A stretch of DNA of 64,000 nt from an uncultured Neglectibacter sp. (GTDB taxonomy: Bacteria > Bacillota > Clostridia > Oscillospirales > Acutalibacteraceae), in assembly GCA_904419785.1 (NCBI GenBank), contig CAJFSY010000005.1, forward strand, positions 94,404-158,403, written 5' to 3'. The position numbers were made by a program, and so were the translations under genes. Below the pieces are notes generated by a model that saw nothing but the letters and a program-made list of their open reading frames with translations, made no database searches and was not told where the DNA came from. Positions 32,996-41,571 of this stretch are shown in pieces. Each line of letters begins with the position of its first letter. Position 1 is the first letter of the stretch.

Positions 32996-33748
32996 ATGGC
33001 TATTGTATTTCAAAAACCGTCTACCCTGACTGACGCGCCTATGCATTACTGTCCCGGCTGCACTCACGGCATCGTTCACCGCCTGGTGGCTCAGGCTTTG
33101 GAAGAACTGGGAGTGGAAGGCAAAACAGTGGGCGTGGCCTCTGTGGGCTGCTCGGTTATGTGTTATGATTATTTCTCCTGCGATATGGTGCAGGCTCCCC
33201 ATGGACGTGCCCAGGCTGTGGCTACGGGCTTGAAGCGCGCCCGTCCTGAGAACGTGATTTTTACATACCAGGGCGACGGCGACCTGGCGGCGATCGGTAC
33301 GGCGGAAACAGTCCATGCCGCTACCCGTGGCGAGAACATCACGGTCATCTTTATCAACAATGCCATTTATGGCATGACCGGCGGCCAGATGGCTCCCACA
33401 TCTCTGCCGGGACAGGTCACCCAGACCACTCCCTACGGCCGTGATACCAATACTGCCGGCTATCCTGTGCGGGTGTGCGAGATGCTCTCCACCCTGGACG
33501 GTGTGGCGTTTGCCCAGCGTGTTACCGTGGACAACGTGAAAAACGTGAACATTGCCCGGAAAGCCATTAAGAAGGCCTTCCAGAACCAGATCGACGGCAA
33601 AGGCTATTCCATTGTGGAAGTGCTTTCCACATGTCCCACCAACTGGGGCATGTCTCCCGTAGAGGCGCTCAAGTGGATGGAGGACAACATGATCCCCTAC
33701 TATCCGCTGGGCGTGTATAAGGACGTAGAGGAGGGCGTGAAGAAATGA
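32996..33748 (+). CDS. korB: 2-oxoacid:ferredoxin oxidoreductase, beta (TPP-binding) subunit
   Basis: 250 residues. The CPGCTHGIVHRL motif and the TPP/Mg motif GDGDLAAIGTAETVHA...NNAIYGMTGGQ are clear. This subunit holds the thiamine diphosphate and proximal electron path. ATG at 32996 follows AAAGGCG. Its end overlaps the gamma gene start (ATGA). Confidence 0.94.
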   Translation: MAIVFQKPSTLTDAPMHYCPGCTHGIVHRLVAQALEELGVEGKTVGVASVGCSVMCYDYFSCDMVQAPHGRAQAVATGLKRARPENVIFTYQGDGDLAAIGTAETVHAATRGENITVIFINNAIYGMTGGQMAPTSLPGQVTQTTPYGRDTNTAGYPVRVCEMLSTLDGVAFAQRVTVDNVKNVNIARKAIKKAFQNQIDGKGYSIVEVLSTCPTNWGMSPVEALKWMEDNMIPYYPLGVYKDVEEGVKK

Positions 33749-34299
33749 AAAACCTGAATATCCTCTTTGCCGGATTCGGCGGCCAAGGCGTGCTGTTTGC
33801 CGGAAAGGTTGTGGCCTACGCCGCGTTGATCGCCAATAAGCAGCTTTCCTGGCTGCCCTCTTACGGCCCTGAAATGCGGGGCGGCACTGCCAACTGCAGC
33901 GTGTGCGTTTCCGATGAGGCCATCGGTTCTCCCTTGGTGACTAACCCCAACGTGCTTATCGCCATGAACCTGCCTTCCTTTGACAAGTTTATTGACGCGG
34001 TGGAGCCCGGTGGCGTGGTTATCGTCGATTCCAGCCTGATCGATAAGAAGGTAGAGCGTGACGACGTGACTGTTTACTATGTGCCTTCTTCCTCCTTGGC
34101 CGAGGAGAATGGCCTGAGCGGTTTGTCCAACATGATCTTGGTGGGCAAATTGTTCCAGTCGGTCTGCACAGCCGACGGCGATTACAAGTTCTGCGACGCC
34201 GATATTCTGGATCAAGCGGTGCAGAAGTGCATTCCCGCCCGCAAAGCCCAGATGCTGGACTTTAACCGCAAAGCTATCCAGCTGGGCGCGGAGCAGTAA
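33745..34299 (+). CDS. korC: 2-oxoacid:ferredoxin oxidoreductase, gamma subunit
   Basis: 184 residues with [15 protein letters not shown] at the N terminus and [13 protein letters not shown], both signatures of the gamma (CoA-binding) domain. Completes a four-subunit enzyme. Translation is coupled to the beta subunit by a four-base overlap. The substrate cannot be read from sequence by eye. Confidence 0.94.
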   Translation: MKNLNILFAGFGGQGVLFAGKVVAYAALIANKQLSWLPSYGPEMRGGTANCSVCVSDEAIGSPLVTNPNVLIAMNLPSFDKFIDAVEPGGVVIVDSSLIDKKVERDDVTVYYVPSSSLAEENGLSGLSNMILVGKLFQSVCTADGDYKFCDADILDQAVQKCIPARKAQMLDFNRKAIQLGAEQ

Positions 34300-34319
34300 G
34301 CAAATAGACCAGTAAAAGC

Positions 34320-34348
34320 AAAAACCCCAGGTGTTCCTTGGGGTTTTT
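34320..34348 (+). terminator. Terminator after the oxidoreductase operon
   Basis: AAAACCCCA/TTGGGGTTTT hairpin followed by a T run on the + strand. Confidence 0.88.
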
Positions 34349-34349
34349 C

Positions 34350-34378
34350 TTGCTTTCTGGGGATTGTCGCGGTATTAT
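34350..34378 (+). promoter_or_regulatory. Promoter of the glycine-motif protein gene
   Basis: TTGCTT at 34350-34355, 17-base spacer, TATTAT at 34373-34378; it begins right at the end of the terminator. Confidence 0.55.
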
Positions 34379-34400
34379 GAGAGAAAAGGAGATGAACGAT

Positions 34401-35504
34401 ATGGAACTTATCAGCGAAGGAAAAGGAAACCCGATGCCGCTCCCCCAATGGAAAGTAACCTTTGAAGGGCAGTTTTTCACTGTTGGTAAGACGCGGGAAC
34501 CCAGCGGGAAGCCCCTGCCTTTTTCCGGGGAATTCGACTGGGCGGGCCGCCATTGGCTGGTGCCGGGGGTGTATTGCTGCCGGGAAGGCCTGGTGGTGGA
34601 TCTCTGCATGGAAGTGGACCCGGAAGAGCTGCGCGCTGTTCGGGACAAGTGGGACATTACCCCGGAAAACGACGATGAAAGCCAGTTTAGCCGGGAGAAG
34701 CTTATGGCCATCCAGGCGGAAAACCCCTTCCATTTTTTCTATTCTCTCCAACTGGTGGTCAATGGAAAGACCTTGGAGCGCAGCGGGGGCTGCGGTGTTT
34801 GTTACGCTCCTTTTGAAGGAGCCGTGGGAACAGACCTGGAAGCCCAATGGGTGGTGGAGCATTACCAGCTGGACAAGACCAAGGGCTGGTACTTGTGGCG
34901 GTGGGCATTCCCCTGGGCAAAGTCGGGAACAAGCGTAAAGGGCTTGCTGGTCCGGCTGGGCCTTCGGAAGTTGTTCACGTTGTCTTTGCGGCTTCACGGG
35001 GAACCAGCCCGTGTGCCCGGAAAGCCGTTCCAAGTAGGGGGGCCGGGGGATACAGCCCAGCTGGCAGACCCCACTACCGGGGAATGCTACACCCTCACCG
35101 TGGTGGAAAATGAAGCCAGCACACTGAACAGCGTGGTTCCCAAGGATATGCTGCCTGAAAATTGGGAATTTCCAAACCATTACCGGCAGCTTTCCTATAC
35201 GCTGGAGCCGGAACCGCCAAAGGGCTTTCTCACTCTCTGCGACCGGATGGATGGAGACCAGCCCCGCATAGGCGAGCCTTCGCAGTTGAAGAAGGCAACC
35301 AGGGGAGCAGGAGCCGCTTCCATTGGCATCATCGGCGGGGCGGACGGTCCCACTGCCATTTTTGTGTCAGGAAAGAGCGAATCCCAGCCTTACATGGCTG
35401 CTTCATCCTTCCATTTTGAGCCTGTGGAGAACGTCACCTGGCTGCCGGTGTTCCATAAACAGACGGCTGAGGATACCATGGTGGTGCTGAAAAAGAAATT
35501 GTGA
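34401..35504 (+). CDS. Uncharacterised protein with decarboxylase-beta-like glycine motif
   Basis: 367 residues, no signal peptide and no transmembrane segment. The body (residues 1-295) resembles nothing I can name. Residues about 304-322 read GAASIGIIGGADGPTAIFV, which closely matches a membrane-embedded conserved motif of Na+-pumping decarboxylase beta subunits (OadB/GcdB). Here it sits in a soluble-looking protein, so homology in function is doubtful. ATG at 34401 is nine bases after AAGGAG; an ATG at 34392 directly abuts that site. Own promoter; single gene. Confidence 0.65.
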   Translation: MELISEGKGNPMPLPQWKVTFEGQFFTVGKTREPSGKPLPFSGEFDWAGRHWLVPGVYCCREGLVVDLCMEVDPEELRAVRDKWDITPENDDESQFSREKLMAIQAENPFHFFYSLQLVVNGKTLERSGGCGVCYAPFEGAVGTDLEAQWVVEHYQLDKTKGWYLWRWAFPWAKSGTSVKGLLVRLGLRKLFTLSLRLHGEPARVPGKPFQVGGPGDTAQLADPTTGECYTLTVVENEASTLNSVVPKDMLPENWEFPNHYRQLSYTLEPEPPKGFLTLCDRMDGDQPRIGEPSQLKKATRGAGAASIGIIGGADGPTAIFVSGKSESQPYMAASSFHFEPVENVTWLPVFHKQTAEDTMVVLKKKL

Positions 35505-35654
35505 TTCCCGGTTTCTAAAACAGCTTTTGTTATCCGGAAACAGATGTGGTCAACGTATTTCGGCTGGAAGTGGACAAGGACTGACTTTTTTCGTTCTTTT
35601 GGCACGTTTGACTTTTTCCTTTCATAGATATTGTAACAGCAATGAAGAAGGGAA

Positions 35655-36359
35655 GTGGCGACCGTGCTGACACAACTTTTAGACTTGTTATCCCATGTGT
35701 TCTATCTTTTTTTACACGTTACCGGAAACGGCACTTTTCCAAGGGCGCTTTCTGCTGCCCAGGAAAAAAAGTGCCTGGAAGAAATGGCCCAAGGTAGCCA
35801 AAGCGCCAGGCAAAAGCTCATCGAGCATAACTTGCGACTGGTGGCCCACATTATTAAGAAATATTACGCCAACCAAAACGATCAAGAGGATTTGATATCC
35901 ATAGGCACCATAGGGCTCATAAAAGCCATCGACACATTTGACGCGGAAAAGGGAATTCGGCTTTCCAGCTATGCCTCACGCTGTATTGAAAATGAAATCC
36001 TAATGTTCTTCCGCAGCGGGAAAAAATCTGCCCAGGACGTTTCACTCAACGAGCCCATTGACACGGACAAAGACGGCAACGCGCTGACCATTTTAGACAC
36101 TATGGCAGTGGACGACACCATTGTGGAAAATATCGATATCAAGATGAAAAGCGAAAAGCTGTATGGATATTTGCAGTCAGCTCTTACCCAGAGGGAACGG
36201 GAAGTGGTATGCCGGCGCTATGGCCTTTGCGGGTTCCGTCCACAGCCCCAGCGGGAAGTAGCCAAACGTCTGGGGATTTCCCGCAGCTATATTTCGCGCA
36301 TTGAGAAAAAAGCTTTGGAAAAGCTGCGCCGGGAGTTTGAGGCTGCGGAAAAGACCTGA
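35655..36359 (+). CDS. sigK: Sporulation sigma factor sigma-K, uninterrupted, with pro-sequence
   Basis: 234 residues: late mother-cell sigma factor. The hydrophobic N-terminal stretch (about residues 5-24) aligns in length with the Bacillus pro-sequence, placing the conserved FPRALS at the same distance from the start. Region 2 has LIEHNLRLVAHI and DLISIGTIGLIKAID; region 4 ends GISRSYISRIEKKALEKL. No skin-type insertion is present. GTG at 35655 or 35664, both after GAAGGGAAG. Activation is expected to need SpoIVFB cleavage triggered by SpoIVB, encoded nearby. Confidence 0.93.
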   Translation: MATVLTQLLDLLSHVFYLFLHVTGNGTFPRALSAAQEKKCLEEMAQGSQSARQKLIEHNLRLVAHIIKKYYANQNDQEDLISIGTIGLIKAIDTFDAEKGIRLSSYASRCIENEILMFFRSGKKSAQDVSLNEPIDTDKDGNALTILDTMAVDDTIVENIDIKMKSEKLYGYLQSALTQREREVVCRRYGLCGFRPQPQREVAKRLGISRSYISRIEKKALEKLRREFEAAEKT

Positions 36360-36362
36360 CAG

Positions 36363-36391
36363 TTGCATTTGCTACCAAGCCGGTGTATAAT
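36363..36391 (+). promoter_or_regulatory. Promoter of the DUF1275 gene
   Basis: TTGCAT at 36363-36368, 17-base spacer, TATAAT at 36386-36391. Confidence 0.75.
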
Positions 36392-36427
36392 CCCCTTTAG
36401 AAAGATTTGAATGCGAAGGGGAAGAAC

Positions 36428-37138
36428 ATGGAGCAGCAAAAGAATTATCTTGTGTGCGAACGCCGAAGCGTGTTCGCCCTTTTGACTTTGAGTGCCGGTA
36501 TGATGGGAGCGTATACCTTCAACCTGCGAGGCGGTGTGTTCTGCAATGCCCAAACCGCCAATGTGGTCTTAATGGCTTTGGCTTTTGGCAAGGGGGATTG
36601 GTTGGGAGGCAGCTATTATCTTCTTCCTATCGGCGCCTATCTGGCAGGAGCGTTTTTGTCGGAACTGTTGCCGTCGCCTATGCGGCGGTTTGGTTTTTTG
36701 CGGTGGGATACGTATCTCGTGGCCTTTGAGTGTTGTGTGTTGTTTGCGATTGGTTTCATCCCCTTGACTTGGCCCCATCATTTTGTGCAGGTGTTGGTGA
36801 ATTTTATCGCTTCCATGCAGTATAACACCTTCCGCCAGGCAGAGGGAATCCCCATGGCCACAACGTTCTGTACCAACCAGCTGCGGCAAGTAGGCGTAGG
36901 CTTGGCAAAAGCCGTACGCAAAGGCGACCGGGAAGGATTGCACCGCGCCCTGTTTTTCTTGGGGATGTTGGGTTGCTTTTTCGGCGGAGGCGTGCTTTCC
37001 ACTGTGGCGTGCCAGTTGGTGTCCGCAAAAGCGATCTGGCTGAATCTTTTGCCTTTGGGGATTGTTTTGGCCCGCTTGGTTCGGGCGGATCTCACCCATG
37101 AGAAAGATCAGTTGTTCCGCAAACCCTCTGGACATTGA
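36428..37138 (+). CDS. DUF1275 (YoaK-family) membrane protein
   Basis: 236 residues with about six transmembrane segments. The SAGMMGAYTFNLRGGVFCNAQTAN pattern and the ASMQYNTFR region are DUF1275 hallmarks. Function unknown; members are often predicted transporters. ATG at 36428 is six bases after AAGGGGAAG; an ATG at 36407 has no such site. Confidence 0.85.
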   Translation: MEQQKNYLVCERRSVFALLTLSAGMMGAYTFNLRGGVFCNAQTANVVLMALAFGKGDWLGGSYYLLPIGAYLAGAFLSELLPSPMRRFGFLRWDTYLVAFECCVLFAIGFIPLTWPHHFVQVLVNFIASMQYNTFRQAEGIPMATTFCTNQLRQVGVGLAKAVRKGDREGLHRALFFLGMLGCFFGGGVLSTVACQLVSAKAIWLNLLPLGIVLARLVRADLTHEKDQLFRKPSGH

Positions 37139-37197
37139 TTGGAACTTTAATACAAATTTTCTTTGTAAAAATTGATGGATATTTTTGGAAAAATCCC

Positions 37198-37226
37198 TTG
37201 TTTCTTATAGGTTTCTGCCTTATACT
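37198..37226 (+). promoter_or_regulatory. Promoter of the aldo/keto reductase gene
   Basis: TTGTTT at 37198-37203, 17-base spacer, TATACT at 37221-37226. Confidence 0.65.
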
Positions 37227-37260
37227 GGAGGCATCTTATTTTGGAATTGGAGGAGTTCCT

Positions 37261-38178
37261 ATGAAAACCATCAACCTCGGAGGAAGCGGTGTAATGGCTC
37301 CCGCAGTGGCAATCGGCTGCATGCGGATCAACAATATGGATGTTAAAGAGCTTTCCGCTTTTATCCACTCCGCTCTTGACTGTGGAGTTAACTTCTTTGA
37401 CCATGCCGACATTTACGGCGGCGGTCAGTGCGAAACTTTGTTTGGTCAAGTGCTGGCTTCCGAACCGGGTCTGCGGGATAAAATAATCCTGCAAAGCAAG
37501 TGCGGCATTCGGCCAAATATGTACGATTTCTCAAAAGAACATATCCTGAAAAGCGTGGATGGCATCCTTCAGAGACTGCAAACAGATCATCTGGATTTCT
37601 TATTGCTTCATCGTCCCGACACTTTGATGGAGCCTGACGAAGTGGCGGAAGCGTTTGACCAGCTGGAGCAAAGCGGCAAAGTGCTTCATTTTGGCGTGAG
37701 CAATTTCAGCACCCGCCAGTTTGAACTGCTGCAGTCCGCTTTGAAGCAGAAATTGCTGATCAACCAGATGCAGTTTGGCATTATGTGTACGGGAATCCTT
37801 TCCCACGCATTGGAAGCGAATACCCAGTTTCCCAATGCCGCTGACCGCGACGGAGAGATTTTGGATTACTGCCGGTTGAAGGGCATCACTATCCAGGCTT
37901 GGTCGCCTTTCCAGTATGGTTTCTTTGAAGGCGTGTTCCTGGATAACGAGAAGTTCCCTGAGCTCAACGAGAAGCTGCGAGAGCTTTCGGAGAAATACGG
38001 TGTTTCAAAGTCTGCGCTGGCTGTGGCGTGGATTATGCGCCATCCGGCAAAAATCCAGACGATTTTGGGTACTACCAAGCAGGCTCGTGTAAAAGACATC
38101 TGCACTGCGTGCGATATCCAGCTTTCCCGGGAAGATTGGTATCAAATCTATTTGGCGGCTGGAAACAAGCTGCCGTGA
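37261..38178 (+). CDS. Aldo/keto reductase
   Basis: 305 residues, TIM-barrel NAD(P)H oxidoreductase. Asp and Tyr of the catalytic tetrad are in NFFDHADIYGGG, Lys in ILQSKCGIR, His in LLLHRPD. It belongs to the YdhF-like branch. Probably reduces an aldehyde or ketone; substrate unknown. ATG at 37261 follows GGAGGAG. Confidence 0.9.
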   Translation: MKTINLGGSGVMAPAVAIGCMRINNMDVKELSAFIHSALDCGVNFFDHADIYGGGQCETLFGQVLASEPGLRDKIILQSKCGIRPNMYDFSKEHILKSVDGILQRLQTDHLDFLLLHRPDTLMEPDEVAEAFDQLEQSGKVLHFGVSNFSTRQFELLQSALKQKLLINQMQFGIMCTGILSHALEANTQFPNAADRDGEILDYCRLKGITIQAWSPFQYGFFEGVFLDNEKFPELNEKLRELSEKYGVSKSALAVAWIMRHPAKIQTILGTTKQARVKDICTACDIQLSREDWYQIYLAAGNKLP

Positions 38179-38181
38179 TCT

Positions 38182-38217
38182 AAAAAAAGACCTTTCCATT
38201 TGGAAAGGTCTTTTTTT
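38182..38217. terminator. Bidirectional terminator between aldo/keto reductase and spoVAE
   Basis: AAAAAGACCTTTCC/GGAAAGGTCTTTTT, four-base loop, T7 on both strands. It overlaps the last bases of spoVAE. Confidence 0.9.
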
Positions 38218-38572
38218 ACGCTTTATCCCGAGGTTTTGCAAAAAGTGCCGCCAAATAGCCAAAAAAGATCGCTGCTGCGGTTCCGGCAGCGCCTGCGGTG
38301 AAGCCGCCTGTGAACACTCCCAGGAAACCATCTTCCGCAATAGCTTTGCGCACTCCTTCTGAAAGGGCCCAGCCGAACCCGGTCAGCGGTACAGTAGCGC
38401 CGCATCCGGCGAATTCCGCTAAAGGGGCGTAAAGCCCCAGAGCGCCTAGAGCCACGCCCGAGGTGACGAACAGCACCATGATTCGCGCGGGAGTCAGCTT
38501 GGTCAGATCGATGAGCAGCTGGCCTGCCACACAGATCAGCCCGCCTACCCAGAAAGCATTGAGATATTCCAT
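38216..38572 (-). CDS. spoVAE: Stage V sporulation protein AE
   Basis: 118 residues with several hydrophobic segments. The start EYLNAFWVGGLICVAGQLL and the following DLTKLTPARIMV closely match SpoVAEb. SpoVA proteins form the channel that moves dipicolinic acid into the spore. ATG at 38572 has AAGGA about nine bases upstream; ATG at 38578 is possible. Its usual partners spoVAC and spoVAD are not next to it, so it is an orphan copy here. Confidence 0.9.
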   Translation of the reverse strand: MEYLNAFWVGGLICVAGQLLIDLTKLTPARIMVLFVTSGVALGALGLYAPLAEFAGCGATVPLTGFGWALSEGVRKAIAEDGFLGVFTGGFTAGAAGTAAAIFFGYLAALFAKPRDKA

Positions 38573-38646
38573 CTCCATCCATCCTTTCTGCTGGATATTG
38601 TGGACGGAAGAATGAAAATTATGCAATGCTTTTGTTCTTAGATCTG

Positions 38647-39447
38647 TTACAGCAAGGCCCCTAGTTCCGCCAAGTCTTGCAGTACCAAGTCGGGCTTTAT
38701 GTCGCTGGCAGCCAGCAGTTCCGGGGTGGTTTCCCCACTCATCACCAAAATAGAAGTGACTTCCGTCCCTTGAGCCACCGCGATATCCGTATAAAGACGG
38801 TCGCCCACCACGGCCATTTCTTCCGGCCGGCATCCTGTATGGCGCAACATGTAATCCAACGTGTGGGGGGAAGGTTTTCCGAAAAACTGGCACTGTACGC
38901 CGGTGGACGCTTTTACCAGCGCGGCAATAGAACCGCAGTCCGGGATAAACCCATGTTCCACAGGGCAGTTCCAATCGGGATTCACACCGTATACCGGTTT
39001 CCCGTTTCGGATCAGATCGCAGGCAGTGACCAGCTTTTCATAGGTCAGGGTGGTGTCAAAACCGAGAATTACCACGTCGGCGTCTTGGGCATCGGGCGCC
39101 AGGCCCGCTTTTCGGAAGTCCTCCAACAGGGGCGGTGTTCCCACTACATAATATTTTGCCCCGGGGTGATGGGATTTCAGCCATTCCAAAATCACGCCGT
39201 TGGAAATGAGCATTTTTTCCGGTGGGATATGGATGCCCATATGGGAAAGCTTTTGCAGATAGGCTTCCCGGTTTTTAGAACTGTTATTGGTAAAAAAGCA
39301 AAAATCACGCCCGGTTTCCTTTACCTTCTGTAAAAAATCCTTGGTGAAAGGGAAGAGGGAGTCTCCCAGATAAATGGTGCCGTCCATATCCAGCACAAAT
39401 ACGCGTATTTTTTTCAGCCGTTCCAACTGCGTTTTGCTCAACGCCAT
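38647..39447 (-). CDS. HAD-IIA phosphatase (NagD/PGP-like)
   Basis: 266 residues. HAD motif I is DMDGTIYLG, motif II FFTNNSSK, motif III/IV the FGKPS and GDRLYTDIAVA segments. The large cap between motifs II and III marks subclass IIA. Likely dephosphorylates a small sugar or nucleotide phosphate. ATG at 39447. 74 bases upstream of spoVAE on the same strand and possibly co-transcribed. Confidence 0.92.
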   Translation of the reverse strand: MALSKTQLERLKKIRVFVLDMDGTIYLGDSLFPFTKDFLQKVKETGRDFCFFTNNSSKNREAYLQKLSHMGIHIPPEKMLISNGVILEWLKSHHPGAKYYVVGTPPLLEDFRKAGLAPDAQDADVVILGFDTTLTYEKLVTACDLIRNGKPVYGVNPDWNCPVEHGFIPDCGSIAALVKASTGVQCQFFGKPSPHTLDYMLRHTGCRPEEMAVVGDRLYTDIAVAQGTEVTSILVMSGETTPELLAASDIKPDLVLQDLAELGALL

Positions 39448-39472
39448 AATCCCACGTCCTTTCTTTGGGGTG

Positions 39473-39501
39473 ATTATACCAGTTTTTTTCCTTTCCCGCA
39501 A
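39473..39501 (-). promoter_or_regulatory. Promoter of the HAD phosphatase gene
   Basis: Minus strand TTGCGG at 39501-39496, 17-base spacer, TATAAT at 39478-39473. Confidence 0.75.
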
Positions 39502-39517
39502 CGCTGTTTCACCAAGC

Positions 39518-39829
39518 TTATCTTTCCGGCAGAAGATTCCCCATACCGGCGTATCCTGCGGCTTTTTTTAAAATACGGCGGGCTTTTTGGATGTGCCTGC
39601 ATACCGTGGCTTTATTCACGCCCAGAAGCCGGCTTGCTTCCACTTGGCTCATGCCACGTAGGACGCAAAGCTCCATGCACTCACGCTGTTTGGGGGTGAG
39701 CTCTAGTTTCATGGCTGTCCATAATACTTTTGCGGCGGTGTTGCGCTGAGATTGGTTAGCGGCCTCATTTTGGGCCATGTCGGGGATTTCCCCACGGATC
39801 AGGTCAAAACTCAATACTTGTGTGCGCAT
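39518..39829 (-). CDS. Sigma-70 region-4-like helix-turn-helix protein
   Basis: 103 residues. The segment LTPKQRECMELCVLRGMSQVEASRLLGVNKATVCRHIQKARR is a sigma region 4/LuxR-like helix-turn-helix, but no region 2 is present, so it cannot be a complete sigma factor. It may be an accessory regulator. Its start is one base away from the stop of the small gene upstream, so the two form a translation pair. Confidence 0.7.
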   Translation of the reverse strand: MRTQVLSFDLIRGEIPDMAQNEAANQSQRNTAAKVLWTAMKLELTPKQRECMELCVLRGMSQVEASRLLGVNKATVCRHIQKARRILKKAAGYAGMGNLLPER

Positions 39830-39830
39830 T

Positions 39831-40037
39831 TTAAATCCTCCCTTCTAGTTGGGCCCGGCGTTCCAGGTGCTTGGCCGTGTGAACGCAGTCTAAATACATG
39901 GCGTAAAGGATCGTCAGCCGCCGTTTTCGGGCCATTTCCTCTTTTGGCTCACTCCTTTCTTTCCGCACATGTTCCATCCGTTTTTTTATTCGGGAAGCCT
40001 CTTCCCAATATTCCGCACTCCATGCTTTATAGTCCAC
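39831..40037 (-). CDS. Small charged helical protein
   Basis: 68 residues, almost entirely helical, rich in Arg, Lys and Glu. It does not resemble a family I know. GTG at 40037 is nine bases after AAAGGAG. Directly ahead of the helix-turn-helix gene. The pair could be a remnant or accessory regulatory unit. Confidence 0.55.
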   Translation of the reverse strand: MDYKAWSAEYWEEASRIKKRMEHVRKERSEPKEEMARKRRLTILYAMYLDCVHTAKHLERRAQLEGRI

Positions 40038-40089
40038 AGCAGGACGCTCCTTTCAGTAAAAATCGAACACACGTTCTCTTGCGGCCCAT

Positions 40090-40118
40090 ACTGTATCAGA
40101 GACTTTGAAAAAAAGCAA
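40090..40118 (-). promoter_or_regulatory. Promoter of the small regulator pair
   Basis: Minus strand TTGCTT at 40118-40113, 17-base spacer, TACAGT at 40095-40090. Confidence 0.5.
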
Positions 40119-40285
40119 GGGGTTTCATAAAAATAATCGAACAAATTTTCTATATTGGATTTCTGGAAAAAAGGGGTATTATTTTTCGCTGTCTTGCGGT
40201 ATAATAACCACAAAGATAAAACCGCGGGTGCGGCAAGAAGCCCCGGGAGATTTCCAAAGCCAAAAAGGGAAAGGAAGGTATCGGT

Positions 40286-40783
40286 ATGGAATTTCTGAAA
40301 AACATCGGCAAGGCCGTGGGTGAAGCGGCCAATTATCTGGGAGAAAAGAACCGCCGGGCCGCCCGGCTGAACCGTATCCGCTCGGTCATTCGCTGCCAGG
40401 AGAAGGCTGCGGAGAAGGAATACATCGCTTTGGGCAGATACTATTATTACAGCCTGCGGGATAAGGGCAACGCGGTTACAGAACCTCACTGCGCAGCCTT
40501 GGACCAGATCGAGGAACGGCTGGACGGCGCTTTGGAACAGCTGGAAAAATTTTATAGCGCGGAAGATAAGGAAGAGATCACGTTAGAGGATGTAAAGGCT
40601 TATGACGAAGAGCCTGTTTTGAAAGAGCCTGAGGATGAGCCTGAAGCTGCGATTTCTACCGAGACCACTCCGGAAGCTCCGGTTCCTGCCGAGACAACTC
40701 CCGAGGTCCAGTCTCAAGAGACTCCTCATGAGACCTCTGTTGCTCCGGCTGAGGAAAACAACGACTTGCCTTTTGAAGGCTGA
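40286..40783 (+). CDS. Uncharacterised protein with acidic Pro/Thr-rich tail
   Basis: 165 residues. The N-terminal 95 residues look helical and basic with a tyrosine run (GRYYYYS). From residue 105 the tail is acidic and repeats an ETTPEAPVPAETTPE-like unit, a disordered linker. Function unknown. ATG has AAGGAAGG upstream. A TATAAT at 40200-40205 is a likely -10, but the -35 is poor. 20 bases before the CpXC gene, so probably one transcript. Confidence 0.65.
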   Translation: MEFLKNIGKAVGEAANYLGEKNRRAARLNRIRSVIRCQEKAAEKEYIALGRYYYYSLRDKGNAVTEPHCAALDQIEERLDGALEQLEKFYSAEDKEEITLEDVKAYDEEPVLKEPEDEPEAAISTETTPEAPVPAETTPEVQSQETPHETSVAPAEENNDLPFEG

Positions 40784-40803
40784 GCCGGGAGGGAGTATAG
40801 GGA

Positions 40804-41439
40804 ATGTCCACCGAGATCGAAAAGGATATTATCTGCCCCCAGTGTGGGGAATCGCAAAAATATAGGCTGTATGCCAGCATCAATGCCAAAGAGAATCCGG
40901 ACCTCAAGCGCCGCATCCTCAGCGAGACGTTGTTCGACTGGCGTTGCAAGCGCTGCAATTATTTTGCCGCCATGGCCTATTCGTTTTTGTATACAGACCC
41001 AGAAGCCAACTATATCATCTGCGTAACGCCCGGTGGCGAAACGCGTTCTGTGGAACCTACTCAAGAGATACAGTCTTATACCAAGCGCACAGTGAAGAAC
41101 CTGGCGGAACTGAAAGAAAAAATCTTGATTTTCGATATTGGCTATGACGATGTGGCGGTAGAATTGGTGAAAAGCGCTTTGTGTACCATTATTGCCAGAA
41201 CCTACCAGGTCAACCGCGTACATGCTTATTTCAGCCGTATCAATGAAGGAGAAATGGAGTTCGCCATATTCTTGCCGCGCAGGCAGGAACCGGTTTACCA
41301 TTCCACAAAGCTGGAAGTATACCGCCAGTCCCAAGAAGTGCTTCGTGCCCTGGATTTTGTAGATCCTTCTGGATTTACACGGGTGGATTCCAAGCTGGCT
41401 AAAAGGATTTTACAAGAATATCAAAACACCGAAGATTGA
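40804..41439 (+). CDS. CpXC domain protein
   Basis: 211 residues. The CPQCG at residue 11 and CKRC at residue 48 form the zinc-binding pair that defines the CpXC domain, a family of unknown function. The C-terminal half is a mixed alpha/beta region without known motif. Pairs with the acidic-tailed protein upstream. Confidence 0.8.
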   Translation: MSTEIEKDIICPQCGESQKYRLYASINAKENPDLKRRILSETLFDWRCKRCNYFAAMAYSFLYTDPEANYIICVTPGGETRSVEPTQEIQSYTKRTVKNLAELKEKILIFDIGYDDVAVELVKSALCTIIARTYQVNRVHAYFSRINEGEMEFAIFLPRRQEPVYHSTKLEVYRQSQEVLRALDFVDPSGFTRVDSKLAKRILQEYQNTED

Positions 41440-41447
41440 CTGTGATG

Positions 41448-41474
41448 AAGGGAGCCTGTACAGGCTCCCTTTTT
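41448..41474 (+). terminator. Terminator after the CpXC gene
   Basis: AAGGGAGCCTG/CAGGCTCCCTT with a two-base gap and T5. Confidence 0.88.
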
Positions 41475-41571
41475 GCTTTTTGAAACCCGCGGGAAAAAGG
41501 GAGTTTCTTTTGCCCATGGCTACGAAATTAAAAAAGATTGGGTCATAGGTCAAATTTATCCCGGTAGATGA

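Noticed and set aside
35600-35654. Sigma-E/K-like CATAGATAT box before sigK
   Set aside because: It partly fits the CATACA-type -10 consensus, but the -35 cannot be defined; left out as a feature.
40680-40770. Pro/Glu/Thr repeats in the 40286-40783 gene as a possible tandem repeat locus
   Set aside because: Only about two imperfect copies of a short low-complexity unit; best read as a disordered protein tail.
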